From Propionispora hippei DSM 15287 (GTDB lineage: Bacteria; Bacillota; Negativicutes; Propionisporales; Propionisporaceae), in NCBI RefSeq assembly GCF_900141835.1, contig NZ_FQZD01000006.1:124001-188000 (forward strand): 64,000 nt of DNA, written 5' to 3'. The translations under genes and the position numbers were made by a program. This document shows, one piece after another, positions 1-7,396 of the stretch; the first letter of the stretch is position 1; each line of letters starts with the position of its first letter. Under the pieces are notes generated by a model. The model had not been told where the DNA came from. It made no database searches and worked only from the letters and a program-made list of their open reading frames with translations.

Positions 1-320
1 TCATATTTGCCACAAATTATACTTTTTGATTCTAAAATCTTCCAATGTCGTAAGGTTTATTTTTTACTCTTGTAAGGTTAATAGCCTAATCATACCTAAA
101 TTATAAATACCTACTTTCTTTGTCAGCGGAGGATTAATATTAATTCTGTAGAATTTTAAAAAGGAATTTAGTCTAGATATGATATCCTTACTGGACTGGG
201 CGGATTCTGCTACGTTCTTGTTTGCGAATGGCTCTTATATTGAAGCCGCTTATTGTAGTGAATTCTTCAATGGTTTCCGAAGCCATATAATTTATAAATG
301 ACACACAGGTCGATGGATAA

Positions 321-352
321 GCGAAAGGGATAGCAGTTGCTATCCCTTTCGC
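321..352. terminator. Perfect 14-bp hairpin
   Basis: The arms GCGAAAGGGATAGC (321-334) and GCTATCCCTTTCGC (339-352) pair perfectly around the loop AGTT. No T-run follows on either side, so it is not a classical intrinsic terminator. It could end a transcript coming from the left or be the remnant of a small mobile palindrome. Confidence 0.45.
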
Positions 353-413
353 ACTATATTAACGTTAAAGTCCATCAGCAAGCCCTATGGAACTATTTAC
401 TTTGGTTTTTTTA

Positions 414-491
414 CTGGCCCGGGTAACCGTAATGTCGCGGAACTGGACGAGGTTGCAGTTCCTGGCTAAAGCTGCTCGGCTAAAAGGCCAG
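414..491 (+). ncRNA. Foldable 5' leader segment upstream of the GH25 gene
   Basis: An outer stem CTGGCC (414-419) with GGCCAG (486-491) encloses a 7-bp hairpin GGAACTG (439-445) with CAGTTCC (456-462). The segment is clearly richer in GC than its surroundings and ends about 70 nt before the GH25 start. It could be a structured leader or cis-regulatory RNA. It does not match any riboswitch consensus I can recall, including the c-di-GMP-I and tetrahydrofolate types. Confidence 0.3.
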
Positions 492-559
492 GACAGTTAA
501 TTTAATTCACCTTTGAGGGAAAATAAAATTAAAATAATAAAAAGAGAGGTGGAAAGAAA

Positions 560-1123
560 ATGATCCAAGGTGTTGATGTAAGCGTGCACAATGGAGCGGT
601 AGATTGGCAAGCGGTGAAGGATGCTGGTATTCAGTTTACTATGATACGCAGCTCTTATGGTAAGAACTCGAAGGACAGTATGTTTGCACAGAATGTAGCA
701 GGAGCGAAAGCAGTAGGTCTACAGGTTGGTGCCTATCATTATTCTTACGCGCTGAACAAAGATGATGCTATCCAGGAGGCGATTAACTGCCGGAGCGTGA
801 TCGACAGCACCGGCCAGCTACTGGAACTTCCCGTGTTTTTTGATATGGAGGATGCGGACGGCTATAAACAGCGAAATGGGTTTGCCTTTGATCCAACTGA
901 GATTACAGCAATATGCAAAACGTTTTTGGACAATATCGGCCTGGATTGTGGTGTGTATGCATCTTGCTTCTGGTTTTGCAATTACATCGATTGGCGAAGC
1001 TTAGGCTGTGCCATATGGAATGCTCAGTGGGGAAGTGCGGATGATTTGCAAGGGTTCATGTGGCAATATACCGACAGTCTGGATATCAAAGGAAATTCGT
1101 TTGACGGCAACATTAAATATTAA
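560..1123 (+). CDS. Glycoside hydrolase family 25 (lysozyme-type muramidase) domain protein
   Basis: Predicted to cleave the MurNAc-GlcNAc bond of peptidoglycan. The 187 residues correspond to one bare GH25 catalytic barrel. The family's acidic residues are visible: Asp6 in GVDVSVHNG near the N-terminus and the DxE pair Asp95/Glu97 in LPVFFDMED; the C-terminal MWQYTDS segment is also typical. A GAGGTGG ribosome site lies just upstream of the ATG. There is no signal peptide, membrane anchor or wall-binding repeat, and no holin is adjacent, so how it would reach the wall is unclear. It stands alone, with the next gene convergent. It could be a phage-derived lysin remnant that stayed intact. Family call is firm; biological role is not. 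Confidence 0.85.
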   Translation: MIQGVDVSVHNGAVDWQAVKDAGIQFTMIRSSYGKNSKDSMFAQNVAGAKAVGLQVGAYHYSYALNKDDAIQEAINCRSVIDSTGQLLELPVFFDMEDADGYKQRNGFAFDPTEITAICKTFLDNIGLDCGVYASCFWFCNYIDWRSLGCAIWNAQWGSADDLQGFMWQYTDSLDIKGNSFDGNIKY

Positions 1124-1210
1124 AGGAATGTATTATTTATAGTAAATGACTGTTTGTCATTAGATAAAGGTTGTTAATATTTTATACATGGCGGTCATGT
1201 GGTTATAATT

Positions 1211-1243
1211 GTTTCTGAACATGCCCCCTTGTTTATCAGAAAC
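1211..1243. terminator. Inverted repeat between convergent genes
   Basis: GTTTCTGA (1211-1218) and TCAGAAAC (1236-1243) form a perfect 8-bp stem around a 17-nt loop. It lies between the ends of two convergent genes and may act as a weak bidirectional terminator, although no strong T-run follows on either strand. A smaller stem AATGAC/GTCATT lies at 1145-1161. Confidence 0.35.
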
Positions 1244-1271
1244 TTAGTGAAAAAGAAGAAGCAATTAACCT

Positions 1272-1766
1272 CTAAAACAATATACTTTTTTTAAATTTCT
1301 TTTTAGGGATTAAAGAATATAAAAGATCTTCGAAATCTTTGTTGCTTTTCGAAGTGAACCAAATTTGGGGTAAAAGAAGCGCTTGTTTTCGGCTTAAGAA
1401 AATAGCAAAGCAATTTCTTGAAACAGTAACTTTATATACTTTATCCCAGGGAACCATACTGGAGCCGCTTTCAAAGCTAACCTGGACACCTGTTTTTAAA
1501 AACTCATAAGTAGCTTCTTGTTGCATTAATTGATTTGATAGATAATTTCTTTTAGCAATGTGCCTCATTCCCCAATAATAACCGCAGGCTAAGGCTATGA
1601 CAAGGCTTGAAAATAGCCATATGCTTTCTTGCTTTAGCACAGATGAAACAATGATTAGCATGAGCAGGCTTACGAGTAAGTACATTCTTGCTGTTGTTTC
1701 ATAAGTAAAATTAATTGCATCTTTTAAAGAAATTGATCCTTTTAAGTGAAATAATACTTCATTCAC
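1272..1766 (-). CDS. YcxB-like small membrane protein
   Basis: About 164 residues. Two adjacent hydrophobic segments (roughly residues 25-65, containing YLLVSLLMLIIVSSV and ALACGYYWG) are followed by a soluble domain. That domain resembles the YcxB C-terminal domain: the strand pattern around VSFESGSSMVPWDKVYKV and the LLPQIWF segment fit. The function of the family is unknown. I place the start at GTG 1766 because GGGAG sits 7 nt before it; an ATG 24 nt further upstream lacks a clear ribosome site. It lies downstream of, and on the same strand as, the gene at 1848-2909, with about 80 nt between them, so the two may be co-transcribed. Confidence 0.6.
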   Translation of the reverse strand: MNEVLFHLKGSISLKDAINFTYETTARMYLLVSLLMLIIVSSVLKQESIWLFSSLVIALACGYYWGMRHIAKRNYLSNQLMQQEATYEFLKTGVQVSFESGSSMVPWDKVYKVTVSRNCFAIFLSRKQALLLPQIWFTSKSNKDFEDLLYSLIPKKKFKKSILF

Positions 1767-1847
1767 GGAATCACTCCCTATCGTCATCATTCAGTAGAGG
1801 TAAAACTTATTTAACTTATATTCCTGAATATATTTGGTGAGAAGAGG

Positions 1848-2909
1848 TTACGGCAATTTTTCGCTGAGCTTTAATTGGGTTCCATCAGCAAATTTAATAG
1901 ATATTGGTTTGATTTCAATTGATAGCTGATCCGGCGGTGTATTAAACAAAGCAGCATCAGAACTGATAAAAGGATTGATTTTTTTACTCCAGGTTATAGT
2001 AGTTGTCTCACCTGGGTCGCTGGAAACAGCGGAGCTTGCAGGCATTTTTAAAACCAGTTTTCCTGCTTGGTTTTTTGCTAAGATTAAAACATTAAATTCG
2101 GTGATATTCTTTTGGCTTAAAAATGAAATTTCCGTGGGGAAGGTAACCGCTTTCGTGAAAGAATTTGCCTGAACTGGAACCATCCGTACGCTGTTAATCT
2201 TAAACGTATTATTCATTTCACTTATAATTGGCTGATTTATTTCAGCTAATTTTTTTTCTTCTAACTCAGCTAGCTTGCTTAAAAAAGCCGGTATATTGCT
2301 GATTTCTGCAATTTGCCAATAGCCATCTAGTTTACGCATTCTAACTTCGAGAACTACATTAGCATTTAGCTTGGGATAGAATAATTTTAAACCAACACTA
2401 GCTATTTTCCCGTCTTTGTTAACATAGTCAACGCCTTTAAAATCGGGAGTACCAACTTTGTTATTATAGATATCGTTAACTGAGAATTTTGGAGCATCAG
2501 GGGGTTCTGCCTGTCCTGGGGTAGAAGGCTGTAACGTAGAACCCTTTTCTACAAGAGAACGGATTTGATCTTTTGCCATCGCGGTTAACTGTGGTTTGAT
2601 AAATTGGATAAACCCCTTGGCAAGATTACCGGCCTCATCTTGTACCTCGTTTTTAGCATTTATTTTTGAATCTATTAATTGATCAATCATTCTCGAGGTA
2701 ACACTGTCAATATCGACATACTTCTCAAATGTCTGCAGATCGTGGTTTTTTACTGCTTCTTGAATTTGTTTCAATGAATATTGAGGGGTATGTATCCAAT
2801 ACCAATAACCCAAACCACTGGACAATAAAATAACTACAAGTGCAATTTCTAAAATGAGTATGATCTTTTGTTTAGGGGTGGGGTGAACTATTTGGTCGAT
2901 TTGCGCCAT
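1848..2909 (-). CDS. Membrane-anchored protein with DUF2939-like N-terminal region
   Basis: A 353-residue protein with one N-terminal transmembrane helix (about residues 15-36, IILILEIALVVILLSSG) and a large, probably extracytoplasmic part. Just after the helix, the segment YSLKQIQEAVKNHDLQTFEK resembles the start of DUF2939-type proteins, in which a residue count along the chain is followed by helical and beta parts. The central stretch LQPSTPGQAEPPDAP looks like a flexible linker. An AGGAGG site 5 nt before ATG 2909 fixes the start. No enzymatic motif was seen and the function is unknown. A repeat-type hairpin lies about 90 nt upstream. Confidence 0.65.
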   Translation of the reverse strand: MAQIDQIVHPTPKQKIILILEIALVVILLSSGLGYWYWIHTPQYSLKQIQEAVKNHDLQTFEKYVDIDSVTSRMIDQLIDSKINAKNEVQDEAGNLAKGFIQFIKPQLTAMAKDQIRSLVEKGSTLQPSTPGQAEPPDAPKFSVNDIYNNKVGTPDFKGVDYVNKDGKIASVGLKLFYPKLNANVVLEVRMRKLDGYWQIAEISNIPAFLSKLAELEEKKLAEINQPIISEMNNTFKINSVRMVPVQANSFTKAVTFPTEISFLSQKNITEFNVLILAKNQAGKLVLKMPASSAVSSDPGETTTITWSKKINPFISSDAALFNTPPDQLSIEIKPISIKFADGTQLKLSEKLP

Positions 2910-2997
2910 AATTGCCTCCTAATTTCTTTTTTCAGTTAATTGCTGCTTAACTATTGGAAAATTCTTTGGTTATAAACTATTTTGTTCCTAAACAAGT

Positions 2998-3040
2998 AAA
3001 CTCCTGCCAAATTAGGATGAAATTTAGCCAGGAGTTTTTT
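2998..3040. repeat. AAACTCCTG-armed stem-loop, copy 1
   Basis: Arms AAACTCCTG (2998-3006) and CAGGAGTTT (3029-3037) enclose a 22-nt loop in which CCAAATT and AAATTTAG extend the pairing. TTTTTT follows on the plus strand, so it could terminate transcription. The same arms recur at 5225-5264, and a diverged relative lies at 5413-5457. Confidence 0.6.
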
Positions 3041-3234
3041 GTTTCATTATTATAGTCTCTATAGTAAGGTGGAATAGGTAGAAATTGCGACTGCTATACT
3101 TCAGGAGAATTAAAGTGGTCAAGTTTTTCGAAATAGTCGTAGATATACAAGAGTTTCCTTGTGAGTTTGTTCGTAATGCCCCATCCGATAATGAAAAAAC
3201 TATGCAGGTAGTGCCTTTGATGTTGGCAGGGTTT

Positions 3235-3690
3235 TTATTTTATGCGCTTTGCGATAAGATAAGAGCTGATTATGCCGGTTACAAGCAAGTTAATTAAGGT
3301 TATTATGGTTGAGAGAATTTCATCACGCATCCAGGGTGCTATATTCGTTAATACTTGTATAATGCCTCTGGCAATGATAAAAAAACATGTTGCGACTCCG
3401 ATGCCCTTAATCAAATAATAATCTTTGCCTGTTAGGCGTAAAGTAAATGCTGTTATGACTCCGAAAATTCCTCCCAGCATTAAATGGGTTACCATTGCAA
3501 GCGAGATTCCCCAAGGGGTGTGTAAAGCAGAGTCATTCAATATAAGTGCTCCTGCGAAAATCCAGAGGGAAGTAAAAGAAACTCCGGATTGTAACAGTAG
3601 CCAACTTAATAAGGTTGTGATGGCAGTTGCAATTATTCCACTAAAAGCACCACTTGCAAGAGTGTCTTGATATTTACGTACCCTACGCAC
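3235..3690 (-). CDS. Four-helix membrane protein of unknown function
   Basis: A 151-residue, very hydrophobic protein with about four transmembrane segments: residues ~12-34 (GIIATAITTLLSWLLL), ~38-55, ~62-84 (MVTHLMLGGIFGVITAFTL) and ~95-148, where two helices are separated by NIAPWMRDEI. The tail is basic (AKRIK). The start is GTG 3690 with GGAGGTG seven nt upstream. I do not recognise the family. It is monocistronic as far as can be seen, with a 466-nt non-coding stretch on its upstream side. Confidence 0.6.
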   Translation of the reverse strand: MRRVRKYQDTLASGAFSGIIATAITTLLSWLLLQSGVSFTSLWIFAGALILNDSALHTPWGISLAMVTHLMLGGIFGVITAFTLRLTGKDYYLIKGIGVATCFFIIARGIIQVLTNIAPWMRDEILSTIITLINLLVTGIISSYLIAKRIK

Positions 3691-4156
3691 ATAAGTTCAC
3701 CTCCATGCTTTAGCATTTCCTAAGATGGACAAATGTTATGCGGAGAAACGGTTAAGATACTAAGGCAGCAGAAGTCACAAGATGGTTGGGAGAGCATTTA
3801 GAACTTGAATTACCGCATTACGTTTAACTAGTTGTATCCTTGATGTTAGTCAGACGCTAGACTAAATCAATGCATGGCAGGGTAGCGGTATCCTTCTGGA
3901 TTCGGGGGAGAGCAGGTATACTTCGGGCGGGAAAGATCGGCGGGTTTGCAGAAAAATGAAAAATGCCGCTTACTATGGGAAAGTCTGATTAAGATTTTTT
4001 AACTAAGGGAAAAGGAGATTGTGAGTTCCTCAAATAAAGGATAAAATTTCAATTTTGTAGAATCGCTAAAAAGAAGATATTCCAGTAGTCCGTCAACTTT
4101 GAAACATACAGTTTGAAAATAATAAACAAGGATTTATTGACTAAGGAGTGGTAACT
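3691..4156. other. Intergenic region between divergent genes
   Basis: No coding frame is supported. It contains an operator-like inverted repeat TTAGTC (3846-3851)/GACTAA (3860-3865) with an 8-nt spacer and a TGTAGAAT motif at 4056-4063 about 94 nt before the thioesterase start. A GC-richer patch runs from about 3895 to 3960. No promoter can be called with confidence. Confidence 0.5.
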
Positions 4157-4552
4157 ATGGAGATAAATTTGACAGTTGGTATGCTTGGTGAAAAGAGCGA
4201 GCCGGTAACAAGCCATAACACGGCAATCCAATATGGCAGCGGCAGCGTAGCGGTCTATGCAACCCCAGCGATGGTCGGACTGATGGAAGGAGCCTGCGTT
4301 AATACCGTAGACGCACATTTGCCGGAAGGGATGAGCACGGTAGGGATTGACCTGAAAATAAAACATACGGCGGCGACGCCTGTGGGCATGACCGTCCGGG
4401 CCGAAGCAACGCTTACCGGGATTAACGGAAAACGCCTGACCTTCGCGATCAAGGCCTTTGATGATAAAGAGCAAATTGGCGAAGGAAGCCATGAACGGTA
4501 TATTATTAATGTCGAGAAGTTTCTTCAAAAGGCCGGAGCAAAGAAAAATTAG
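4157..4552 (+). CDS. Hotdog-fold thioesterase of the fluoroacetyl-CoA thioesterase (FlK) type
   Basis: A 131-residue hotdog-fold protein expected to hydrolyse a small acyl-CoA in the cytoplasm. The FlK catalytic set Thr42/Glu50/His76 appears here as Thr36 (in YATPAMVG), Glu44 (in GLMEGACV) and His70 (in IKHTAATP), a constant offset of six. The motif GSHERYIIN near the C-terminus is also typical of the group. The ATG at 4157 is chosen because AAGGAG lies 8 nt upstream; a GTG nine nt earlier sits inside that site. Many FlK-like proteins are not fluoroacetate enzymes, so the substrate is unknown. It stands alone and ends in a large hairpin shared with the convergent neighbour. Confidence 0.8.
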   Translation: MEINLTVGMLGEKSEPVTSHNTAIQYGSGSVAVYATPAMVGLMEGACVNTVDAHLPEGMSTVGIDLKIKHTAATPVGMTVRAEATLTGINGKRLTFAIKAFDDKEQIGEGSHERYIINVEKFLQKAGAKKN

Positions 4553-4599
4553 TGGCCCATGTTTACCTTGAAAATGTAATTTCAAAGTTTATGGACCAC
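4552..4599. terminator. Bidirectional terminator between convergent genes
   Basis: Outer arms GTGGCCCAT (4552-4560) and ATGGACCAC (4591-4599) pair with one mismatch. Inside them TTGAAA (4568-4573) pairs with TTTCAA (4580-4585). The structure begins at the last base of the thioesterase stop codon and ends 20 nt before the end of the minus-strand gene, as expected for a shared terminator. Confidence 0.55.
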
Positions 4600-4619
4600 T
4601 AGTGGCTACAGCAGGACGG

Positions 4620-5138
4620 CTAAGGTTTAACGACCACTTGCCGGTACTGATCTGAATTTGTATTTTCCAAGGTCAACCAGAGGGGCGGTAAACCGGGCAG
4701 CGTTTGGAATTGTGTTTCGTACTTTACGGGAATCCAATTTCCGTCCCGGTACTGAAAGGTGATGCGATAAGTATCGGGGGCGGTGTACTTGGGGAATTTG
4801 TTCGCCATTTCCGCTGCGTCGCGGCTTGTGTAGATCGCGCTTACCTGCATATACAGCCTGTAGGTTAACTGGGCTGTATATGGCCGATTGACAAGGCCAG
4901 TGGGCTGAATGTCATAAAAATATCTACCGGTTACGGCGCATTGGCTTTTTCGCCAGCCCGATTCACCAAAGCCAATACTGTAGACTGTCGCTCTTGGGTC
5001 CAGCTTATAGCTGTCCAGGTGCCTTTTTATGGCCACTCTGAAGGAACCGTCAACCGTTTGCTGTTGGTCAGCGGCGGCAGCCGGGTTAAACAAGTTGATA
5101 AGTAGCAAGATGGAGAATAAACAAAAAAAATTTTTCAT
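4620..5138 (-). CDS. Secreted protein of unknown function
   Basis: A 172-residue protein with a clear Sec signal peptide: KNF, the hydrophobic core CLFSILLLINLF, then NPAAAA with a likely cleavage just before DQQQ. The mature part of about 148 residues is rich in aromatic and polar residues, with beta-like segments (YSIGFGESGWRKSQC, TYRLYMQVSAIYTS, TYRITFQYRDGNWIPV). It has one cysteine and no lipobox. I place the start at ATG 5138 behind GAAAGGG; a TTG 30 nt upstream would give an atypical ten-residue extension before the signal peptide. No family was recognised. Confidence 0.6.
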   Translation of the reverse strand: MKNFFCLFSILLLINLFNPAAAADQQQTVDGSFRVAIKRHLDSYKLDPRATVYSIGFGESGWRKSQCAVTGRYFYDIQPTGLVNRPYTAQLTYRLYMQVSAIYTSRDAAEMANKFPKYTAPDTYRITFQYRDGNWIPVKYETQFQTLPGLPPLWLTLENTNSDQYRQVVVKP

Positions 5139-5224
5139 GATATTGGACCCTTTCTCTATGGAATGCAAAAAGAGTAAACTTAAATTATGTTTCTCTAAAA
5201 TATAAATTTTACCTTTATATAAGG

Positions 5225-5264
5225 AAACTCCTGCTACATGTTGTATTAATTTGGCAGGAGTTTT
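5225..5264. repeat. AAACTCCTG-armed stem-loop, copy 2
   Basis: Arms AAACTCCTG (5225-5233) and CAGGAGTTT (5255-5263) are identical to those of the copy at 2998-3040, with a 21-nt loop. The string TAATTTGGCAGGAGTTT ending this copy is found on the opposite strand of copy 1. Both copies lie about 90 nt upstream of a minus-strand gene. Confidence 0.6.
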
Positions 5265-5412
5265 ATGCTTAAAGTGGTATTTATGCTACAATATTATTTT
5301 CTATATCCATTAACTGTTGTTATGGTGCCGTCGATAGGTAAGAAACTGTCGGAGGAACGAAGGAGAACCATCCCCAATGACGAATTACCTTTTAGTACAA
5401 TGCTTGTCTAGT

Positions 5413-5457
5413 CCTCCGCCAAATTTCGAAACTGCAAATTAAATTTGCGGGAATTTT
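5413..5457. repeat. Diverged relative of the AAACTCCTG stem-loop
   Basis: CCGC-C-AAATTT (5416-5426) pairs with AAATTTGCGG (5441-5450) with one bulged C, followed by GAATTTTT. A smaller palindrome GCAAATT/AATTTGC lies at 5434-5448. The layout (TCCT, CCAAATT, loop, AAATTT, GGGAATTTTT) resembles copy 1 at 2998-3040. Confidence 0.35.
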
Positions 5458-5628
5458 TCGTGAGGCAAAGCGAAGGGAACGTACTTATCATAGATAAGCC
5501 GATGCCAACGAAGTTTTACAGAAAAAGACCCGTGAAGAAATTGTAGCTTCAGAGTTGGTGAAGCACTAACCATAGAAACAGCATATATCACTATATTTCT
5601 GGTAAAATATACTTATTAGGAGGATGGC

Positions 5629-6513
5629 ATGAAGTTACAAAACCGCAACCGCCCTGACAGTGGCTGTGGGCGGAGTTTGCCTCTGCCCTGTCGTGAATAT
5701 AGCTGGCCGGACGAGAAAGCGCTCTCCATCCGGCCAGGTAAGACCCTCGTTATGGGGATTTTAAACGTGACTCCCGATTCATTTTCTGATGGCGGTCGTT
5801 ACCGGGAAATGGATGCGGCCTTGCGACACATGGAAACGCTCATTGCTGACGGAGCTGAAATTCTTGATATTGGTGCCGAGTCCACTCGGCCCTATGGCAA
5901 CTCCCGGGAAGTATCGGCCATGGAGGAGATGGACAGGCTATTGCCGGTATTGGAAAAGGTACTGGCTGTTTCGCCCATTCCTGTATCTGTTGATACGTAC
6001 AAGGCCTGTGTGGCCGACGAAGCGTTAAAGCTGGGAGCCCATATGATCAATGATGTCTGGGGATTGCAACGGGACCCGGCAATGGCTGCGGTGGTGGCTC
6101 GTCATGATGTTCCGGTGATTGTGATGCACAATCAGCAGGAAATCAGCTATGGCGAAGATTTGCTGCAGGATGTAGCCGGTTTTCTGGCCCGCAGTATAGA
6201 AATTGCCGTAGCGGCAGGGCTGGACCGGAGTAAGGTCATTATAGATCCGGGCATTGGTTTTGCCAAGACGACCACCCATAATTTGGAGATTATGTCCCGG
6301 CTGGAAGAACTGCAGGTTCTGAACTGTCCCATCTTGCTGGGAACTTCGCGCAAACGCTTCATAGGGGAAGTACTGGACCTGCCGGTGACCGACCGCGTGG
6401 AAGGAACAGGGGCGACAGTCGTGCTGGGTATAACCAAAGGGGTCCAGCTTGTCAGAGTCCACGATGTGAAGGAAATAGCCAGAATGGTGAAAATGACCGA
6501 TGCTATGTTATGA
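5629..6513 (+). CDS. folP: Dihydropteroate synthase
   Basis: Condenses 6-hydroxymethyl-7,8-dihydropterin pyrophosphate with p-aminobenzoate in folate synthesis (cytoplasm). The TIM-barrel signatures are present: MGILNVTPDSFSDGG at about residues 43-57, GAESTRP near residue 84, the DVWG strand, and DPGIGFAKT near 207 that binds the pterin. At 294 residues it is slightly longer than the usual ~270-280 because of an N-terminal extension of about 35 residues. The ATG is set by AGGAGG 4-5 nt upstream. It is first of folP-folB-folK, on one strand with short gaps, so the three are very likely one operon. No folE or pab genes are nearby. Confidence 0.96.
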   Translation: MKLQNRNRPDSGCGRSLPLPCREYSWPDEKALSIRPGKTLVMGILNVTPDSFSDGGRYREMDAALRHMETLIADGAEILDIGAESTRPYGNSREVSAMEEMDRLLPVLEKVLAVSPIPVSVDTYKACVADEALKLGAHMINDVWGLQRDPAMAAVVARHDVPVIVMHNQQEISYGEDLLQDVAGFLARSIEIAVAAGLDRSKVIIDPGIGFAKTTTHNLEIMSRLEELQVLNCPILLGTSRKRFIGEVLDLPVTDRVEGTGATVVLGITKGVQLVRVHDVKEIARMVKMTDAML

Positions 6514-6537
6514 AAATACAAATGGGGAGAGATGAAT

Positions 6538-6897
6538 ATGAATAAAATACTGCTGAAAAATATGATGTTTTACGGATTTCATGGTGTCCATGAATATGAG
6601 CGTGAAGTGGGGCAGCGTTTTTATATTGATCTGGAAATTACGGCGGATTTGTCAAAATCATCGGTTAGCGATGATATAAATGATACTGTGGATTATACCC
6701 AGCTTTACAGTTATTTGAAAGAAGTTATCGAAACACACCGGTATCAACTGCTGGAGGCTTTGGGCGCCCATATTGCCGATACCTTGTTGGAAAGATCGCT
6801 GATCAGTAGCGTAAGCGTAAAAATTCGCAAACCCTATGTCCCTATTGCCGGGCAAATTGATTATGTCCAGGTGGAAACCAAAAGGACGAAGGCATGA
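6538..6897 (+). CDS. folB: Dihydroneopterin aldolase
   Basis: Converts 7,8-dihydroneopterin to 6-hydroxymethyl-dihydropterin and glycolaldehyde in folate synthesis. The family motifs are seen: NMMFYGFHGVHEYEREVGQ at the N-terminus, then the FYIDLEI strand, a Glu-rich helix and the C-terminal VKIRKPYVPI loop. It has 119 residues, the usual length. Two in-frame ATGs lie six nt apart; the second (6538) has GGAGA at proper spacing and is used. It overlaps the folK start by four nt (ATGA), so the two are translationally coupled. Confidence 0.95.
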   Translation: MNKILLKNMMFYGFHGVHEYEREVGQRFYIDLEITADLSKSSVSDDINDTVDYTQLYSYLKEVIETHRYQLLEALGAHIADTLLERSLISSVSVKIRKPYVPIAGQIDYVQVETKRTKA

Positions 6898-7394
6898 TTT
6901 TACTTGGTTTGGGCTCCAATCTTGGTGACCGCGAGCAGTATATCGCCGCTGCGGTCCGGCTATTGGCTGCCTGTCCGTCGCTTACCGTGTGTCAGACATC
7001 TGCTTTGTATGAAACTGAGCCGGTGGGGGTAAAAGAGCAGCCGGCTTTTCTTAATGCGGTTATTTCGATAAAGACAACGCTTGAACCGGAGGCTTTGCTG
7101 GAACAGTGCCTGGCTCTGGAGTCACGGCTGGGACGGGTTCGCAAGGAGCGCTGGGGGCCGCGCACTATTGATATTGACTTGTTGATATATGAAAATCGGA
7201 TATGCAATTCACCACGGCTGAGACTGCCCCATCCGCGATTGGCGGAGCGGAAGTTCGTATTGATTCCGTTGGCGGAAGTGGCCGGTGATATCCCGGTTTT
7301 TGAGGGAAAAACAGCGAAAGAGTTGCTGACAGGGCAGAGTGATGATAATAAAGTCACTTATTATAAGCAGCTTGCTTGGAAACAGGAGGGCTAG
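6894..7394 (+). CDS. folK: 2-amino-4-hydroxy-6-hydroxymethyldihydropteridine pyrophosphokinase
   Basis: Transfers pyrophosphate from ATP to 6-hydroxymethyl-dihydropterin, the substrate step before FolP. HPPK signatures include LGLGSNLGDR at the N-terminus, the central GRVRKERWGPRTIDIDLLIY (ATP- and metal-binding DxD) and LPHPRLAERKFVLIPLAE. It has 166 residues, normal for the family. Its ATG overlaps the folB stop and its own stop overlaps the ribosome-site region of the next gene, so it is the last fol gene but probably not the last gene of the transcript. Confidence 0.95.
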   Translation: MILLGLGSNLGDREQYIAAAVRLLAACPSLTVCQTSALYETEPVGVKEQPAFLNAVISIKTTLEPEALLEQCLALESRLGRVRKERWGPRTIDIDLLIYENRICNSPRLRLPHPRLAERKFVLIPLAEVAGDIPVFEGKTAKELLTGQSDDNKVTYYKQLAWKQEG

Positions 7395-7396
7395 TG

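Larger units (their letters stand above)
1..559. other. AT-rich non-coding stretch upstream of the GH25 gene
   Basis: No convincing coding frame is seen. The stretch contains a TGTAGAAT motif at 147-154, a long perfect hairpin at 321-352 and a GC-richer foldable segment at 414-491; these are listed separately. No gene end can be identified at the left edge, so what lies upstream is unknown. Confidence 0.6.
5139..5628. other. Intergenic region with repeats and possible coding debris
   Basis: This stretch holds the second AAACTCCTG-armed hairpin (5225-5264) and a related hairpin (5413-5457). Two short stop-bounded frames look faintly protein-like: 5322-5411 (29 codons from an ATG with no ribosome site) and 5498-5569 (23 codons containing QKKTREEIVASELVKH, no start). 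They may be remnants of a lost gene. Nothing else was recognised; a TAAAAT at 5603-5608 could be a -10 element for the fol genes but has no matching -35. Confidence 0.4.

Noticed and set aside
414-491. Idea that this segment is a c-di-GMP-I riboswitch
   Set aside because: The CGGGTAACC string is suggestive but the conserved core and tetraloop-receptor pattern of that class is not found; kept only as an unassigned foldable segment.
3085-3297. 70-codon plus-strand frame
   Set aside because: Weak coding character, no good ribosome site, and it overlaps the end of the better-supported minus-strand membrane protein gene.
4049-4585. 178-codon minus-strand frame opposite the thioesterase gene
   Set aside because: It is a shadow of the plus-strand gene: the plus frame has family motifs and a ribosome site, this one has neither.
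5440-5628. Tetrahydrofolate riboswitch before folP
   Set aside because: No match to the known THF riboswitch consensus could be seen; the stretch is occupied by repeats and possible coding debris.
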